DNA of 64,000 bases, from positions 2,943,501-3,007,500 of the forward strand of contig NZ_CP014327.1 in NCBI RefSeq assembly GCF_000812665.2, read 5' to 3'. Positions 1-9,040 of the stretch are shown piece after piece. Below the pieces are notes generated by a model. That model saw only the letters and a list, made by a program, of their open reading frames with translations, had not been told where the DNA came from and made no database searches. The DNA comes from Falsihalocynthiibacter arcticus. Lineage in GTDB: Bacteria; Pseudomonadota; Alphaproteobacteria; Rhodobacterales; Rhodobacteraceae. Position 1 is the first letter of the stretch. Each line of letters opens with the position of its first letter. The translations under genes and the position numbers were made by a program.

Positions 1-553
1 GAAGGTCTCGGGCGAGTTGGTACAAACGGCGGTTCTTGCGATTGTTGCGGCGATGGCAGCGGTGTTGTTTTACATTTGGCTGCGGTTTGAATGGCAGTTT
101 TCGGTTGGCGCGGTTGTGGCACTTGTCCATGACGTGGTGCTGACAATCGGGGTGTTTAGCCTTGTGCAAATCCGGTTTGATCTGGCGATTATTGCGGCGC
201 TTTTGACCATCGTGGGGTATTCTCTCAACGACACAGTGGTTGTGTTTGACCGTGTGCGCGAGAACTTGCGTCGCTATAAAACACGCCCCTTGCGGGACGT
301 TTTGAACCAGTCAATCAACGAAACCCTGAGCCGCACTGTGATGACATCGGTGACCACGTTGATCGCGCTTATTGCGCTGTTCATTTTGGGCGGTGACGTG
401 ATCCGCGGGTTTGTTTTTGCGATGATTTGGGGCGTTGTGGTTGGGACATATAGCTCGATTTTCGTGGCCTCCGCGATCCTGTTGCGACTCGGTGTGACGC
501 GCGATTGGTCAAAAGAACAAGGTGATCCCGCCGCAGAACAAGCGGAAGCTTAA
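1..553 (+). CDS. secF: Protein translocase subunit SecF, 3' part
   Basis: C-terminal part of SecF, the inner-membrane partner of SecD that uses the proton motive force to help pull proteins out of the SecYEG channel. The gene enters the window already open (first full codon at 2), so the N-terminal transmembrane helix and most of the periplasmic domain are missing. Visible are the later membrane helices and the family-typical stretches GYSLNDTVVVFDRVREN and NETLSRTVMTS, followed by the last two helices. A charged, alanine- and glutamate-rich tail ends the protein. secD is presumably just upstream, outside the window. The following gene is in the same direction 92 bases on. Confidence 0.95.
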   Translation, partial: KVSGELVQTAVLAIVAAMAAVLFYIWLRFEWQFSVGAVVALVHDVVLTIGVFSLVQIRFDLAIIAALLTIVGYSLNDTVVVFDRVRENLRRYKTRPLRDVLNQSINETLSRTVMTSVTTLIALIALFILGGDVIRGFVFAMIWGVVVGTYSSIFVASAILLRLGVTRDWSKEQGDPAAEQAEA

Positions 554-645
554 AACACAGTGCTGGCCCATAACGGGCTGGCATTTTTTTTGCCTTGACG
601 GTCTCCAGACTTGTCGGACTTACGAATTAGGGGTAAAAACACATT

Positions 646-999
646 ATGAAATTTACCGAAGTAACATATGGCGATGTGGTTCCTGTGGACGGTTACGGCC
701 CCGGGTTTTTCCGCATTTTGGGCGAGGTTCATACAGGGCCTATGGCCTTGATGCCCAGCGGTGTTGTTGAATGGCAAGGGTTTGACGACCTTGCGCCGCT
801 GCTCAAGGCTGCCGATGATTTGGACGTTTTGTTTGTGGGTGTCGGGGCCGAGATTGCCGCGCTTCCTGCGGGTGTGCGCGCCGCCCTAGAGGGGGCTGGC
901 ATTGGCGTGGAACTAATGGCGACGCCCACGGCTTGTCGGACGTATAATGTGCTTTTGAGCGAGGGGCGGCGCATTGGGCTTGCGGCCTTGCCTGTCTGA
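646..999 (+). CDS. Mth938-like domain protein (NDUFAF3-like)
   Basis: Small 117-residue protein of the Mth938/DUF498 fold, related to mitochondrial complex I assembly factor NDUFAF3; the bacterial function is not settled. The sequence shows the typical pattern: an N-terminal beta region, a Gly-rich turn (VDGYGPGFFRI), a central DVLFVGVGAE motif and the MATPTACRTYNVLLSEGR block that is the hallmark of the family. The length is normal. The ATG follows a short spacer after secF, and linkage to secDF is common in alphaproteobacteria. It precedes the ccm genes by 42 bases, so it may share their transcript. Confidence 0.85.
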   Translation: MKFTEVTYGDVVPVDGYGPGFFRILGEVHTGPMALMPSGVVEWQGFDDLAPLLKAADDLDVLFVGVGAEIAALPAGVRAALEGAGIGVELMATPTACRTYNVLLSEGRRIGLAALPV

Positions 1000-1041
1000 A
1001 TTCCTTGCCTTTGTCGGGCGCAATAGTCTAGGCCTTTCCCT

Positions 1042-1662
1042 ATGATATTGCAGGTTGAAAATCTTACAGTGCAGCGCGGCGGCGTCGCGGTCTTGGCGGG
1101 GGTTTCCTTTGCGCTGGACGCGGGGCAGGCCGTTTTCTTGCGCGGTCCTAACGGGATCGGCAAGACGACGCTTTTGCGCACGTTGGCGGGGTTGCAACCC
1201 GCCGTGACGGGAGCGATTTCGGGCGCGCATTGGCCAGAGGGTATCGCCTATGCCTCGCATGCTGATGGGGTGAAGCCCACGTTGACTGTGGCGGAAAATC
1301 TGCGGTTTTGGGCGCGTGTCTTTGGCACGGTGGAGATTGACGCGGCGCTTGATCAAATGAATTTGAGGGATCTCAAGCAGCGACCCGCGCATACGCTTTC
1401 GGCGGGGCAAAAACGGCGGTTGGGGTTGGCGCGGATGCTGGTGACGGGGCGGCCGATCTGGGTGATGGATGAGCCGACAATCTCGCTGGATCGTGACAGC
1501 ACGGCGCTTTTTGCACAGGCGGTGCAAAACCATCTTAGAGGCGGTGGCGCGGCAGTGATTGCCACCCATATCGACCTTGGTTTTGACGCGCAAACCCTTG
1601 AACTTGCGCCGTTTAAAGCGGCCCCCATGAGTGACGCAGATTTTGATGAGGCTTTCCTGTGA
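1042..1662 (+). CDS. ccmA: Heme exporter ATP-binding protein CcmA
   Basis: ABC ATPase of the CcmABCD complex, which drives release of holo-CcmE during cytochrome c maturation. The 206 residues carry Walker A (GPNGIGKT, about 35-42), the signature LSAGQ (119-123) and Walker B (VMDEP, 141-145). The length is normal for CcmA, which is shorter than most ABC ATPases. The start at 1042 gives the expected MILQVENL N-terminus. The stop overlaps the start of ccmB by four bases, indicating translational coupling. ccmA, B, C, D and G follow in one direction and almost certainly form an operon; ccmE, F and H are not in the window. Confidence 0.95.
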   Translation: MILQVENLTVQRGGVAVLAGVSFALDAGQAVFLRGPNGIGKTTLLRTLAGLQPAVTGAISGAHWPEGIAYASHADGVKPTLTVAENLRFWARVFGTVEIDAALDQMNLRDLKQRPAHTLSAGQKRRLGLARMLVTGRPIWVMDEPTISLDRDSTALFAQAVQNHLRGGGAAVIATHIDLGFDAQTLELAPFKAAPMSDADFDEAFL

Positions 1663-2315
1663 GGGCGCTTTTCTGGCGGGATATTCGCCTTGCTGTGCGG
1701 TCGGGCGGTGGCTTTGGGCTTGGGCTTGCGTTTTTCCTGATCGTTGTTGTGCTGATTCCGTTCGGAGTGGGGCCGCAGACCAGTGTGCTGCGGGTGATCG
1801 CGCCGGGGGTTTTGTGGGTTGGGGCGCTTTTGGCGTGCCTTTTGTCGCTTGATCGCCTTTTTGCGCTGGATTACGAAGACGGCTCGCTTGATCTTATGGC
1901 GACATCGCCCTTGCCGCTTGAAGGCGTTGTAGCGGTAAAAGCGATGGCACATTGGGTGACGACGGGGGTGCCGCTGACGCTGGTTGCGCCTGTTTTGGCG
2001 GTGCTTTTGAATATGACGCCGGAGGCATTTGTGTGGTTGGTGGCGACGCTGGCGATTGGCACACCTGCGCTTTCGGTGATCGGCACGTTCGGCGCGGCGC
2101 TGACGGTGGGGTTGAAACGCGGCGGGTTGCTGCTGTCGATTCTGGTGCTGCCGATGTATGTGCCGACGTTGATTTTTGGGGCAGAAACTCTGCGCCGTGG
2201 AGCGAGTGGCATGGAGGTGCAAACGCCTCTGCTTTTGCTCGCGGCCATCACGCTTGCGTCCTTGGCAATTCTGCCTTTTGCCTCGGCTGCGGCAATCCGT
2301 ATCAACCTGCGTTAA
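1659..2315 (+). CDS. ccmB: Heme exporter membrane protein CcmB
   Basis: Membrane subunit of the CcmABCD ABC-type complex of the inner membrane. The 218 residues form six hydrophobic segments with short loops, as usual for CcmB. The conserved stretches [15 protein letters not shown] near residues 27-41 and [15 protein letters not shown] near 62-76 are clear. A GTG at 1659, overlapping the end of ccmA, gives the family-typical [12 protein letters not shown] start. A 55-base gap separates it from ccmC. Nothing looks damaged. Confidence 0.94.
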   Translation: MRALFWRDIRLAVRSGGGFGLGLAFFLIVVVLIPFGVGPQTSVLRVIAPGVLWVGALLACLLSLDRLFALDYEDGSLDLMATSPLPLEGVVAVKAMAHWVTTGVPLTLVAPVLAVLLNMTPEAFVWLVATLAIGTPALSVIGTFGAALTVGLKRGGLLLSILVLPMYVPTLIFGAETLRRGASGMEVQTPLLLLAAITLASLAILPFASAAAIRINLR

Positions 2316-2370
2316 CACAAACCCGTGTATGGTGATTGCGCAAATGTTTAACTCAATTTAGGGTCCGGCC

Positions 2371-3099
2371 ATGTCACTTTGGGAATATGCAAATCCGCGA
2401 AAATTCATGGCAACCTCCGGCACCATCTTGCCGTGGGTGATTGCGCTTGCGGTCGTGACGTTGGTCGGCGGTCTTGTTTGGGGGTTCTTCTTTACGCCTG
2501 AAGATTATCGCCAAGGGGCGACAGTAAAAATCATGTTTTTGCACGTGCCAGCGGCGCTTATGGCGATTAATGCGTGGTTGATGATGTTGGTTACGAGTTT
2601 GATCTGGCTGGTGCGGCGGCACCATGTGAGTGCGCTGGCGGCCAAAGCGGCGGCACCGATCGGCATTGTCATGACGCTTATTGCACTGATTACGGGTGCG
2701 ATTTGGGGGCAACCGATGTGGGGGACCGCGTGGGAATGGGATCCGCGTTTGACGTCTTTCCTTATCTTGTTGCTATTTTACCTTGGCTATGTGGCCCTTT
2801 GGGAAGCGATCGACAATCCTGATACCGCCGCCGATTTAACGGCCGTTTTGTGCCTTGTCGGATCTGTTTTTGCGCTGTTGTCGCGCTATGCGGTGCTGTT
2901 TTGGAACCAAGGCTTGCATCAAGGGGCGAGCCTGTCGTTGGATAAGGAGGAGAATGTCTCTGATGTTTTTGCCTATCCGCTGTACCTTTGTATGACCGGT
3001 TTTATCCTCTTGTTTGTGGCGCTGGTTTTGATGCGTACACGGACCGAAATTCGTGTGCGGCGGTTGAATGCGTTGCTGGCAAGGGAGCGTTCGGTATGA
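2371..3099 (+). CDS. ccmC: Heme exporter protein CcmC
   Basis: Integral membrane protein that brings heme to the chaperone CcmE. The 242 residues contain six membrane segments and the tryptophan-rich heme-handling motif WGTAWEWDPR in the third quarter of the protein. A histidine before it (FLHVPAA) and one after it (NQGLHQGAS) fit the two axial heme ligands known for the family. The start MSLWEYANPRKF matches alphaproteobacterial CcmC. The stop overlaps the ATG of ccmD. Confidence 0.95.
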   Translation: MSLWEYANPRKFMATSGTILPWVIALAVVTLVGGLVWGFFFTPEDYRQGATVKIMFLHVPAALMAINAWLMMLVTSLIWLVRRHHVSALAAKAAAPIGIVMTLIALITGAIWGQPMWGTAWEWDPRLTSFLILLLFYLGYVALWEAIDNPDTAADLTAVLCLVGSVFALLSRYAVLFWNQGLHQGASLSLDKEENVSDVFAYPLYLCMTGFILLFVALVLMRTRTEIRVRRLNALLARERSV

Positions 3100-3272
3100 T
3101 GCCAGAACTTGGAAAATATGCGAGTGAAGTCATGGCAGCCTATGCCGCCACGGCGGTTTTATTGGCGGTGTTGATCGCCATGACCGTGGTGAAAAGCCGC
3201 CGCGTTGCGGATGCGCTGCGTGAAGTTGAAAATCGGCGTGAAGCGCTTAAAAACGGGAATGAAAATGGCTAG
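3096..3272 (+). CDS. ccmD: Heme exporter protein CcmD
   Basis: Very small membrane protein (58 residues) that stabilises the CcmABC-CcmE complex. It has one hydrophobic segment (roughly residues 13-27, AYAATAVLLAVLIAM) followed by a highly charged tail, the usual CcmD layout. Two adjacent ATG codons, at 3096 and 3099, are possible starts; the first overlaps the ccmC stop. The 3' end overlaps ccmG by eight bases. Assignment rests on size, topology and position between ccmC and ccmG more than on sequence motifs. Confidence 0.88.
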   Translation: MMPELGKYASEVMAAYAATAVLLAVLIAMTVVKSRRVADALREVENRREALKNGNENG

Positions 3273-3801
3273 AATATCACCTTGGGCCGTTGTCCCCCCC
3301 CTCCTTTTTGCGGGGCTTGCAGCCGTTTTCTATGTTGGCATGTACCGCGAGGACCCGAGTGCTTTGCCAAGCGTTCTTATTGGCAAAGAGGTGCCCGTAT
3401 TGACGCTTTCCTCGTTTGAGGGCAGCGACGTGCTCTCCGCCGAAACCCTCGCGCTGCCAGGTGTGAAGCTGGTGAATTTCTGGGCCAGTTGGTGCGTGCC
3501 GTGCCGTGCCGAACATCCGCAGCTTGAGGAAATGGCGCAAACGGGCGTTACGATCCACGGCTTGAACTACAAAGACAAACCGGAAGCGGCGGCAAAATTC
3601 CTCGCGGAGCTTGGCGATCCCTTCGCGACAATTAGCGCGGATGATACGGGGCGCACAGGGCGTGATTGGGGGGTATACGGGGTTCCGGAAACCTTCGTGA
3701 TCGATGGCGACGGCAAGGTGATTTTACGGTTTGCTGGCCCGATTACCCAGCGCGTGATGAAGGAAACGATCCTTCCCGCCATAGAAGAGGCCACCCCTTA
3801 A
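3265..3801 (+). CDS. ccmG: Thiol:disulfide interchange protein CcmG/DsbE
   Basis: Membrane-anchored periplasmic thioredoxin that keeps apocytochrome c cysteines reduced for heme attachment. It has one N-terminal membrane anchor (about 9-25), then a TlpA-like thioredoxin fold with the active site WASWCVPCRAEHP and the cis-proline region GVYGVPETFVID. I place the start at 3265 because a GGGA element sits 6 bases upstream; an in-frame ATG at 3259 is the alternative. It overlaps the ccmD end and closes the ccm operon. An inverted repeat surrounds its stop codon. Confidence 0.93.
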   Translation: MARISPWAVVPPLLFAGLAAVFYVGMYREDPSALPSVLIGKEVPVLTLSSFEGSDVLSAETLALPGVKLVNFWASWCVPCRAEHPQLEEMAQTGVTIHGLNYKDKPEAAAKFLAELGDPFATISADDTGRTGRDWGVYGVPETFVIDGDGKVILRFAGPITQRVMKETILPAIEEATP

Positions 3802-3987
3802 GGGGGGAGGCCCGAGAACGCTCGGCAACCCTAGTGAGGGGCGTGCGTCAGAAAAATTAATAATAGAAATCCGGCAGTTTCGAGCAATGGCCACGAAAAT
3901 GGCAGTCCTACGGGAATCAATTTTATCTTGGAAATTTTCATACCTAGAGTGTCGCATCTATTTATTAACAAGGATAGAACGCCAATG

Positions 3988-4035
3988 GCCCTTTAGGCGG
4001 TATCTTGGGAATTTCACTGTTTCCCAATAAAGGGC
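3988..4035. repeat. Nested hairpin in the ccmG-acnA gap
   Basis: An outer stem GCCCTTTA (3988-3995) pairs with TAAAGGGC (4028-4035), and inside it TTGGGAA (4005-4011) pairs with TTCCCAA (4021-4027). No T-tract follows directly on either strand, so it is not a textbook terminator. It lies between two convergent genes; the rest of the 320-base gap holds no gene. Confidence 0.5.
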
Positions 4036-4054
4036 ACTTTCGCCTTTAAGATGT

Positions 4055-4086
4055 AAAAAAGCGCCCCGCAAAATCTGCGAGGCGCC
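4055..4086 (-). terminator. Rho-independent terminator of acnA
   Basis: On the minus strand a 10-bp G+C-rich stem (4061-4070 with 4076-4085, one G-T pair) with a five-base loop is followed by six T residues. It starts about 38 bases after the acnA stop codon, the right place and direction for its terminator. Confidence 0.85.
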
Positions 4087-4123
4087 TAAATTTTTCTAGA
4101 TTCTGTCGTTAAGTATTTGAAAC

Positions 4124-6808
4124 TTAAGACTTAGCAAGATTGCGCAGCACATAGTGCAACACGCCGCCGTGTTCGACGTACTCAACTTCAATCGCAGTGT
4201 CAATCCGGCACTTGAGCATGATCTCTTTGACGGTACCGTCCGCCATCGTGATCGTGCAGGGCACCTCTTGGAGGGGCTTAATGCTGTCCAAACCGCTGAT
4301 TGAGACCGTTTCTTCGCCAGTGAGGCCAAGTGTTTTGCGCGTGTCGCCGTTTGTAAATTCGAACGGGATAACGCCGAAGCCAACGAGGTTGGAACGGTGA
4401 ATACGTTCAAAACTTTCCGCAATCACAGCTTTGACGCCGAGGAGGGCCGTTCCTTTGGCCGCCCAGTCACGCGAAGAGCCCGCACCGTATTGTTCGCCGC
4501 CAAAGACAACGAGCGGTGTTCCGGCATCTTGGTAAGCCATGGACGCGTCGTAGATCGAGGTTTCTTTGCCGTCGGGACCGTTTGTATAGCCGCCTTCAAC
4601 GTTGTGCAGCATCTCGTTTTTGATGCGGATATTGGCGAAAGTGCCGCGCATCATGATCTCGTGGTTGCCGCGACGCGAACCATAGGAGTTGAACTCCCGT
4701 GGGGCGACTTGGCGCTCGATCAGATACTTACCCGCAGGGCTTGTGGTCGCGAAACCACCCGCTGGAGAGATGTGGTCGGTGGTGATCATATCGCCCAAAA
4801 CGGCCAGAACTTTGGCATCGTGGATGTTGGTGATCACACCTGGTTCGGGGCTCATGCCTTGGAAGTACGGCGGGTTTTGCACGTAGGTCGAGGTTGGGGG
4901 CCAGTCGTAAGTAACGCTATCTGTGGTCTTAACGCCCTGCCATTTTTCGTCGCCTTTGAAGACGTCGGCATATTTGCTTTGGAAGGCTTCGCGGGTCACG
5001 GTTTTTTCAACCAAATCCGCGATTTCCTGTGTCGATGGCCAGATGTCTTTTAGGTAAACATCATTGCCGTTTTGGTCTTGGCCAAGCACGTCTGCTGCAA
5101 GGTTAATGTCCAAGGTTCCGGCGATGGCATAGGCCACAACGAGGGGTGGTGAGGCAAGGTAGTTGGCGCGCACGTCGGGGGAAATACGGCCCTCAAAGTT
5201 GCGGTTACCAGACAGAACGGAGGTTGCCACGAGGTCGCCTTCGGCGATGGCGGCGGAGATTTCCGCTTGGATAGGTCCCGAGTTGCCGATGCAGGTTGTG
5301 CAGCCGTAACCGACGAGGTTGAAGCCGAGTGCGTCGAAGTCTTCTTGCAGGTCAGCCGCCTCTAAGTAGGCAGAAACAACTTGCGAACCGGGCGCGAGGG
5401 AGGTTTTGACCCAAGGCTGGCGGTTAAGACCCAAAGCGCGTGCTTTGCGAGCTACGAGGCCTGCGCCGATCATCACGTAGGGGTTGGAGGTGTTGGTACA
5501 GGAGGTGATCGAGGCGATCACAACTTTGCCCGATTCCATTGTGTAATCTTCGCCTGTGACAACCACTTCTTTGCCCATTGGACGTTTGAAGGTTTCTTCC
5601 ATTTCGCGACGGAATTCGGTTTTGCCGTCTGTCAGCGCCACGAAGTCTTGTGGGCGTTTTGGACCGGAAATCGCAGGAACGATTGTGCCCATATCGAGGG
5701 ACAATGTGTCGGTGTAGATCGGGGAATAATCCGCGTCGCGCCAGAAGCCGTTCTCTTTGGCATAGGCTTCGACGAGGGCAATCCGGTCTTCGTCGCGGCC
5801 AGAAACACGCAGGTAGCGGAGCGTTTCGTCATCGATTGGGAAGAAGCCACATGTTGCGCCGTATTCTGGCGCCATGTTGGCGATTGTCGCGCGGTCGGCG
5901 AGGGGCAGGTGATCAAGACCCGCGCCATAGAATTCGACGAATTTGCTGACAACGCCTTTGGCACGCAGCAGTTCGACAACTTTGAGCACAAGGTCGGTGC
6001 CGGTTGTGCCTTCGACCATCGCGCCTGTCAGCTCAAAGCCAACAACTTCGGGGATGAGCATGGAGATCGGCTGGCCGAGCATCGCAGCTTCGGCCTCGAT
6101 GCCACCAACGCCCCAACCAAGAACAGCCAAACCGTTGACCATAGTTGTGTGGGAATCGGTGCCGACGAGCGTGTCGGGGTAAGCAACTTCGTCGCCGTTT
6201 TGGTCGGTGTCCGTCCAAACAGTTTGCGAGAGATACTCAAGGTTCACTTGGTGACAGATGCCCGTGCCCGGAGGAACAACGCGGAAATTGTTAAAGGCGG
6301 ATTGGCCCCATTTCAGGAAGGTATAACGCTCCATGTTGCGTTCATATTCGCGGTCGACGTTCATTTGGAACGCACGTGGGTTGCCAAATTCGTCGATCAT
6401 CACGGAGTGGTCAATCACCAGATCAACAGGGTTGAGCGGGTTGATTTTCTCAGGGTCACCACCGAGGGCGACAATCCCGTCGCGCATGGCGGCAAGGTCA
6501 ACCACGGCAGGAACGCCGGTGAAATCTTGCATCAAAACGCGGGCAGGGCGGTAGGCGATTTCGCGCGGGTTCTTGCCACCGTTGGCACCCCATTCGGCGA
6601 AAGCTTTGATGTCGTCAACCGAGACGGTTTTGCCATCTTCAAAGCGCAGCATGTTCTCAAGAACAACTTTCAGCGCGGCTGGCAATTTGGAGAAATCGCC
6701 AAGGCCTGCGGCTTGGGCGGCGGGGATGGAATAGTAGGAAATGCTCTTGTCGCCCACAGTGAGTGTTTTGCGGGTCTTTGAGGAATCGTGTCCGACGGTG
6801 ATGGGCAT
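4124..6808 (-). CDS. acnA: Aconitate hydratase AcnA
   Basis: Citrate-isocitrate isomerase of the TCA cycle, a cytosolic [4Fe-4S] enzyme of the AcnA/IRP1 type. The 894 residues match the family length. The three cluster cysteines are visible as Cys437 (SITSCTNTSNP) and Cys503 and Cys506 (GYGCTTCIGNSGP). Further signatures are LVGTDSHTTM near 215-223 and GAGSSRDWAAKG in the C-terminal swivel domain. The gene stands alone, with its own terminator and a long upstream region shared with the divergent DUF1223 gene that contains a candidate GntR-type operator. Confidence 0.97.
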   Translation of the reverse strand: MPITVGHDSSKTRKTLTVGDKSISYYSIPAAQAAGLGDFSKLPAALKVVLENMLRFEDGKTVSVDDIKAFAEWGANGGKNPREIAYRPARVLMQDFTGVPAVVDLAAMRDGIVALGGDPEKINPLNPVDLVIDHSVMIDEFGNPRAFQMNVDREYERNMERYTFLKWGQSAFNNFRVVPPGTGICHQVNLEYLSQTVWTDTDQNGDEVAYPDTLVGTDSHTTMVNGLAVLGWGVGGIEAEAAMLGQPISMLIPEVVGFELTGAMVEGTTGTDLVLKVVELLRAKGVVSKFVEFYGAGLDHLPLADRATIANMAPEYGATCGFFPIDDETLRYLRVSGRDEDRIALVEAYAKENGFWRDADYSPIYTDTLSLDMGTIVPAISGPKRPQDFVALTDGKTEFRREMEETFKRPMGKEVVVTGEDYTMESGKVVIASITSCTNTSNPYVMIGAGLVARKARALGLNRQPWVKTSLAPGSQVVSAYLEAADLQEDFDALGFNLVGYGCTTCIGNSGPIQAEISAAIAEGDLVATSVLSGNRNFEGRISPDVRANYLASPPLVVAYAIAGTLDINLAADVLGQDQNGNDVYLKDIWPSTQEIADLVEKTVTREAFQSKYADVFKGDEKWQGVKTTDSVTYDWPPTSTYVQNPPYFQGMSPEPGVITNIHDAKVLAVLGDMITTDHISPAGGFATTSPAGKYLIERQVAPREFNSYGSRRGNHEIMMRGTFANIRIKNEMLHNVEGGYTNGPDGKETSIYDASMAYQDAGTPLVVFGGEQYGAGSSRDWAAKGTALLGVKAVIAESFERIHRSNLVGFGVIPFEFTNGDTRKTLGLTGEETVSISGLDSIKPLQEVPCTITMADGTVKEIMLKCRIDTAIEVEYVEHGGVLHYVLRNLAKS

Positions 6809-6895
6809 GTTGGCCTCCCTTTATAGTGAAAATAGGGTATCGCTGGAGGGGTTTTGGACCAGTTTGACTCGATAATCAAGAGGGGAGCGCGTCTA

Positions 6896-6915
6896 TTGTA
6901 TACCATTGTACACGA
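6896..6915. promoter_or_regulatory. Candidate tandem GntR-family operator
   Basis: Two abutting 10-mers, TTGTATACCA and TTGTACACGA, each fit the consensus TNGTNNACNA known for FadR/GntR-type repressors. They sit in the divergent intergenic region 88 bases upstream of acnA and about 134 bases upstream of the DUF1223 gene. The match is seen in the sequence; the regulator is inferred and none of this family is encoded nearby. Confidence 0.4.
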
Positions 6916-7048
6916 TTTTTGCGCCGAGAGAGGGTTTTTTCCCGATTTTGACGCGCACGGTTCACACGCGGCGCTCGCAAATGGTTGATTGGCGCTTTTA
7001 CTGGTGTTTCAATACAAGGTTAAGAAACAGATGTATCGGAAAGATTTT

Positions 7049-7756
7049 ATGACGGCAATTTGGACACGCGCAGCACGCGCCCTTGCACTCTCCCTTGGCT
7101 TTAGTGCGATTTGCGGAGCCGCCAATGCGCAGTCTGGGCCTGTTGTTGTGGAACTTTATACCTCTCAGGGGTGCTCGTCTTGTCCACCTGCGGATGCGCT
7201 TTTGGATCAATTGGCGCAGCGTCGCGACATTATCGCCTTGGGGCTGCATGTCGATTATTGGGATTATATCGGATGGAAAGATGTCTTTGGCGACCCCGCC
7301 TTTACGGAGCGCCAGCGTAATTATAGCCGCGCGGCGGGAACGACGGTTGTGTATACCCCGCAAATGGTGATTGGCGGCGTTGAACATGTTGTTGGCAACA
7401 AACCTGCCGATGTTGAGCGAGCGATTAAGAAAGCCATGGGCGTGGTTTCCCCTGTCACGCTCTCGGTGGTGAAAAACGGCCCGCTGTTCGTGATCGAGGC
7501 GCAGTCCAAGCAACGTGCGGATATGGTGGTGCAATTGGTGCGGTTCGTGCCAAATCAATCGGTAAAAATTCGCGGGGGCGAGAACAATGGTCGGGAAGTG
7601 TCGTATTCCAATATCGTGACCGATTGGCGAGTGCTTAAGAAATGGAACGGCGCGACGCCTTTTTCGGCAAAAGTTGACCCCAAGGGCGCGCATCACGTGA
7701 TCATTATTCAGCGCGCGGGGCATGGCCCGATTTTGGCCGCGGCGCGTTTGGATTAA
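7049..7756 (+). CDS. DUF1223 domain, thioredoxin-like secreted protein
   Basis: Exported protein of the DUF1223 family, which has a thioredoxin-like fold; no reaction is established. It starts with a signal peptide (hydrophobic stretch ALALSLGFSAICGAANA), then VELYTSQGCSSCPPAD with the CxxC-like pair of the family, followed by DYWDYIGWKDVF and the YTPQMVIGG block. I choose the ATG at 7049 because GGAAAG lies seven bases upstream and it yields a compact signal peptide; ATGs at 7031 and 6989 are in frame. It is transcribed away from acnA, and its stop overlaps the convergent fliG stop by four bases. Confidence 0.85.
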   Translation: MTAIWTRAARALALSLGFSAICGAANAQSGPVVVELYTSQGCSSCPPADALLDQLAQRRDIIALGLHVDYWDYIGWKDVFGDPAFTERQRNYSRAAGTTVVYTPQMVIGGVEHVVGNKPADVERAIKKAMGVVSPVTLSVVKNGPLFVIEAQSKQRADMVVQLVRFVPNQSVKIRGGENNGREVSYSNIVTDWRVLKKWNGATPFSAKVDPKGAHHVIIIQRAGHGPILAAARLD

Positions 7757-8875
7757 CCTTCGGGCGGATCGTCATCCATTCTTAGGAAGATTTCGCCCGC
7801 CGCCTCAAGTTGGCGGACCGAAGCCACAAGTTTGGTTTGGGCCTCATCCGAATCCTTGGCTTTGATAACTCCCGCTTCTTCCATTTCTTCGAGGAGGCTT
7901 GCCGACAGTCGTTTGGACATGCTTGCGAGAATAAAGTCGACGGTCGCGTTATCCCCCCTTGTTTGGCCGCCGCGAGCGCGGTCACAAGATCGGCCTGATC
8001 GACGCCGCGCAAAACTTTGGCCATGTCGCGGGGGTGAATGCGCTGGGGAATATTGGCGAAGGTGAAAATAGCCTTGCGCACAAGGGCGCCGAACTCCTTG
8101 TCATCCTCATCCAGCCCATCCAAAACCTCGTCACGGCGGGTGGCGGCCGAGAAATTCAGGATTGCGCCGACACGGTCAACGGGGTCGTCGTCAAAGGCGA
8201 CGGGGGCTGGTTGTTGAGTTGGGTGGCGAGGGAAACGCCGATGCGGCGCACGGCCTCTGGGGTGACGGATTTGGTTTGGGAAATCGCATAGGCAATGCGG
8301 CGCGCGCGTTCGCCCGCAATCATGCCAAGCAGTTCGGCGGCGCGGGGCACGGCGAGTTTGGAGATCATCACGGCGCAGATTTCAATTGCTTCGGATTCCA
8401 GCGCCACGAGGAGAATATCAAGCGGGAGGTCCACTACTTTTTCCCAAGGGTCACCGTAGAAAACGCCGCCCGCTTCACGGCGCAAGCGCGTGACCATCGA
8501 GGGGGAGAGCGCGCCCTCTAGAACCTTGAGCGCGCCATCAAGGCCACCGGGGAAGAACATGCCGACGCTCTCGATTTCCGAGAGGAATTCCTCGATAACG
8601 GAGATCATCGTCTCGCGACTGATACTTTTCATGCTGCCCATAGAACGGGTCAGAGTGTGTTGTAATTCCTCGGGAAAATCAGAAATCGGCAGTTTGGCGC
8701 CATCCGAGAGGAGCAGGCGCACGATGATCGCCGCTTTTTGGGCGCGGGAGAGTTTGGGGGCGGGGCCGGAATTTGAGGGGAAAGACGGTGCGGCGGGAAA
8801 GCCACTTCCAAGGGCATTGCCCATGGGAGGCAAATCTAGGGGGAAATCGCCGATTGGGGCTAAAGCTGTGCTCAC
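7753..8875 (-). pseudogene. fliG: Flagellar motor switch protein FliG, two frameshifts
   Basis: Homologue of FliG, the rotor protein of the flagellar switch. Read through two missing bases it gives about 374 residues: a low-complexity N-terminus, the FliG N and middle domains (KLSRAQKAAIIVRLLL onward) and the C-terminal domain (EVLDGLDEDDKEFG, PRDMAKVLRGVD, ending MDDDPPEG). The first break is at a G5 run (8202-8206), where frame 1 ends in a stop soon after QLNNQPP; the second is at a C6 run (7953-7958), after LAAAKQGG. Adding one base at each restores the expected protein. I suspect sequencing error, but true loss cannot be excluded. No other flagellar gene is in the window. Confidence 0.82.
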
Positions 8876-8983
8876 GAGTGTCTCTCCATTCTGGATGTCC
8901 TAGGAATGCACCAGAGATGTTAAGAGAGGCTTTAAGAAAGGGAGGTTAGAGAAAATTCTCAGTAGTTTTTCGGCGTAGGTCTG

Positions 8984-9015
8984 AAAAATCCCGCCAGAAG
9001 GTGTCTGACGGGATT
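8984..9015 (-). terminator. Rho-independent terminator of purB
   Basis: Minus-strand stem of 12 bp (9004-9015 with 8987-8998, one mismatch) and a five-base loop, followed by a T-run. It lies about 25 bases after the purB stop. Confidence 0.82.
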
Positions 9016-9040
9016 ATAAGTGTTTGAAATTTAGGCTGGG

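Noticed and set aside
4197-6781. Long plus-strand frames across aconitase, including one of 466 codons
   Set aside because: They mirror acnA codons on the other strand and show no family features.
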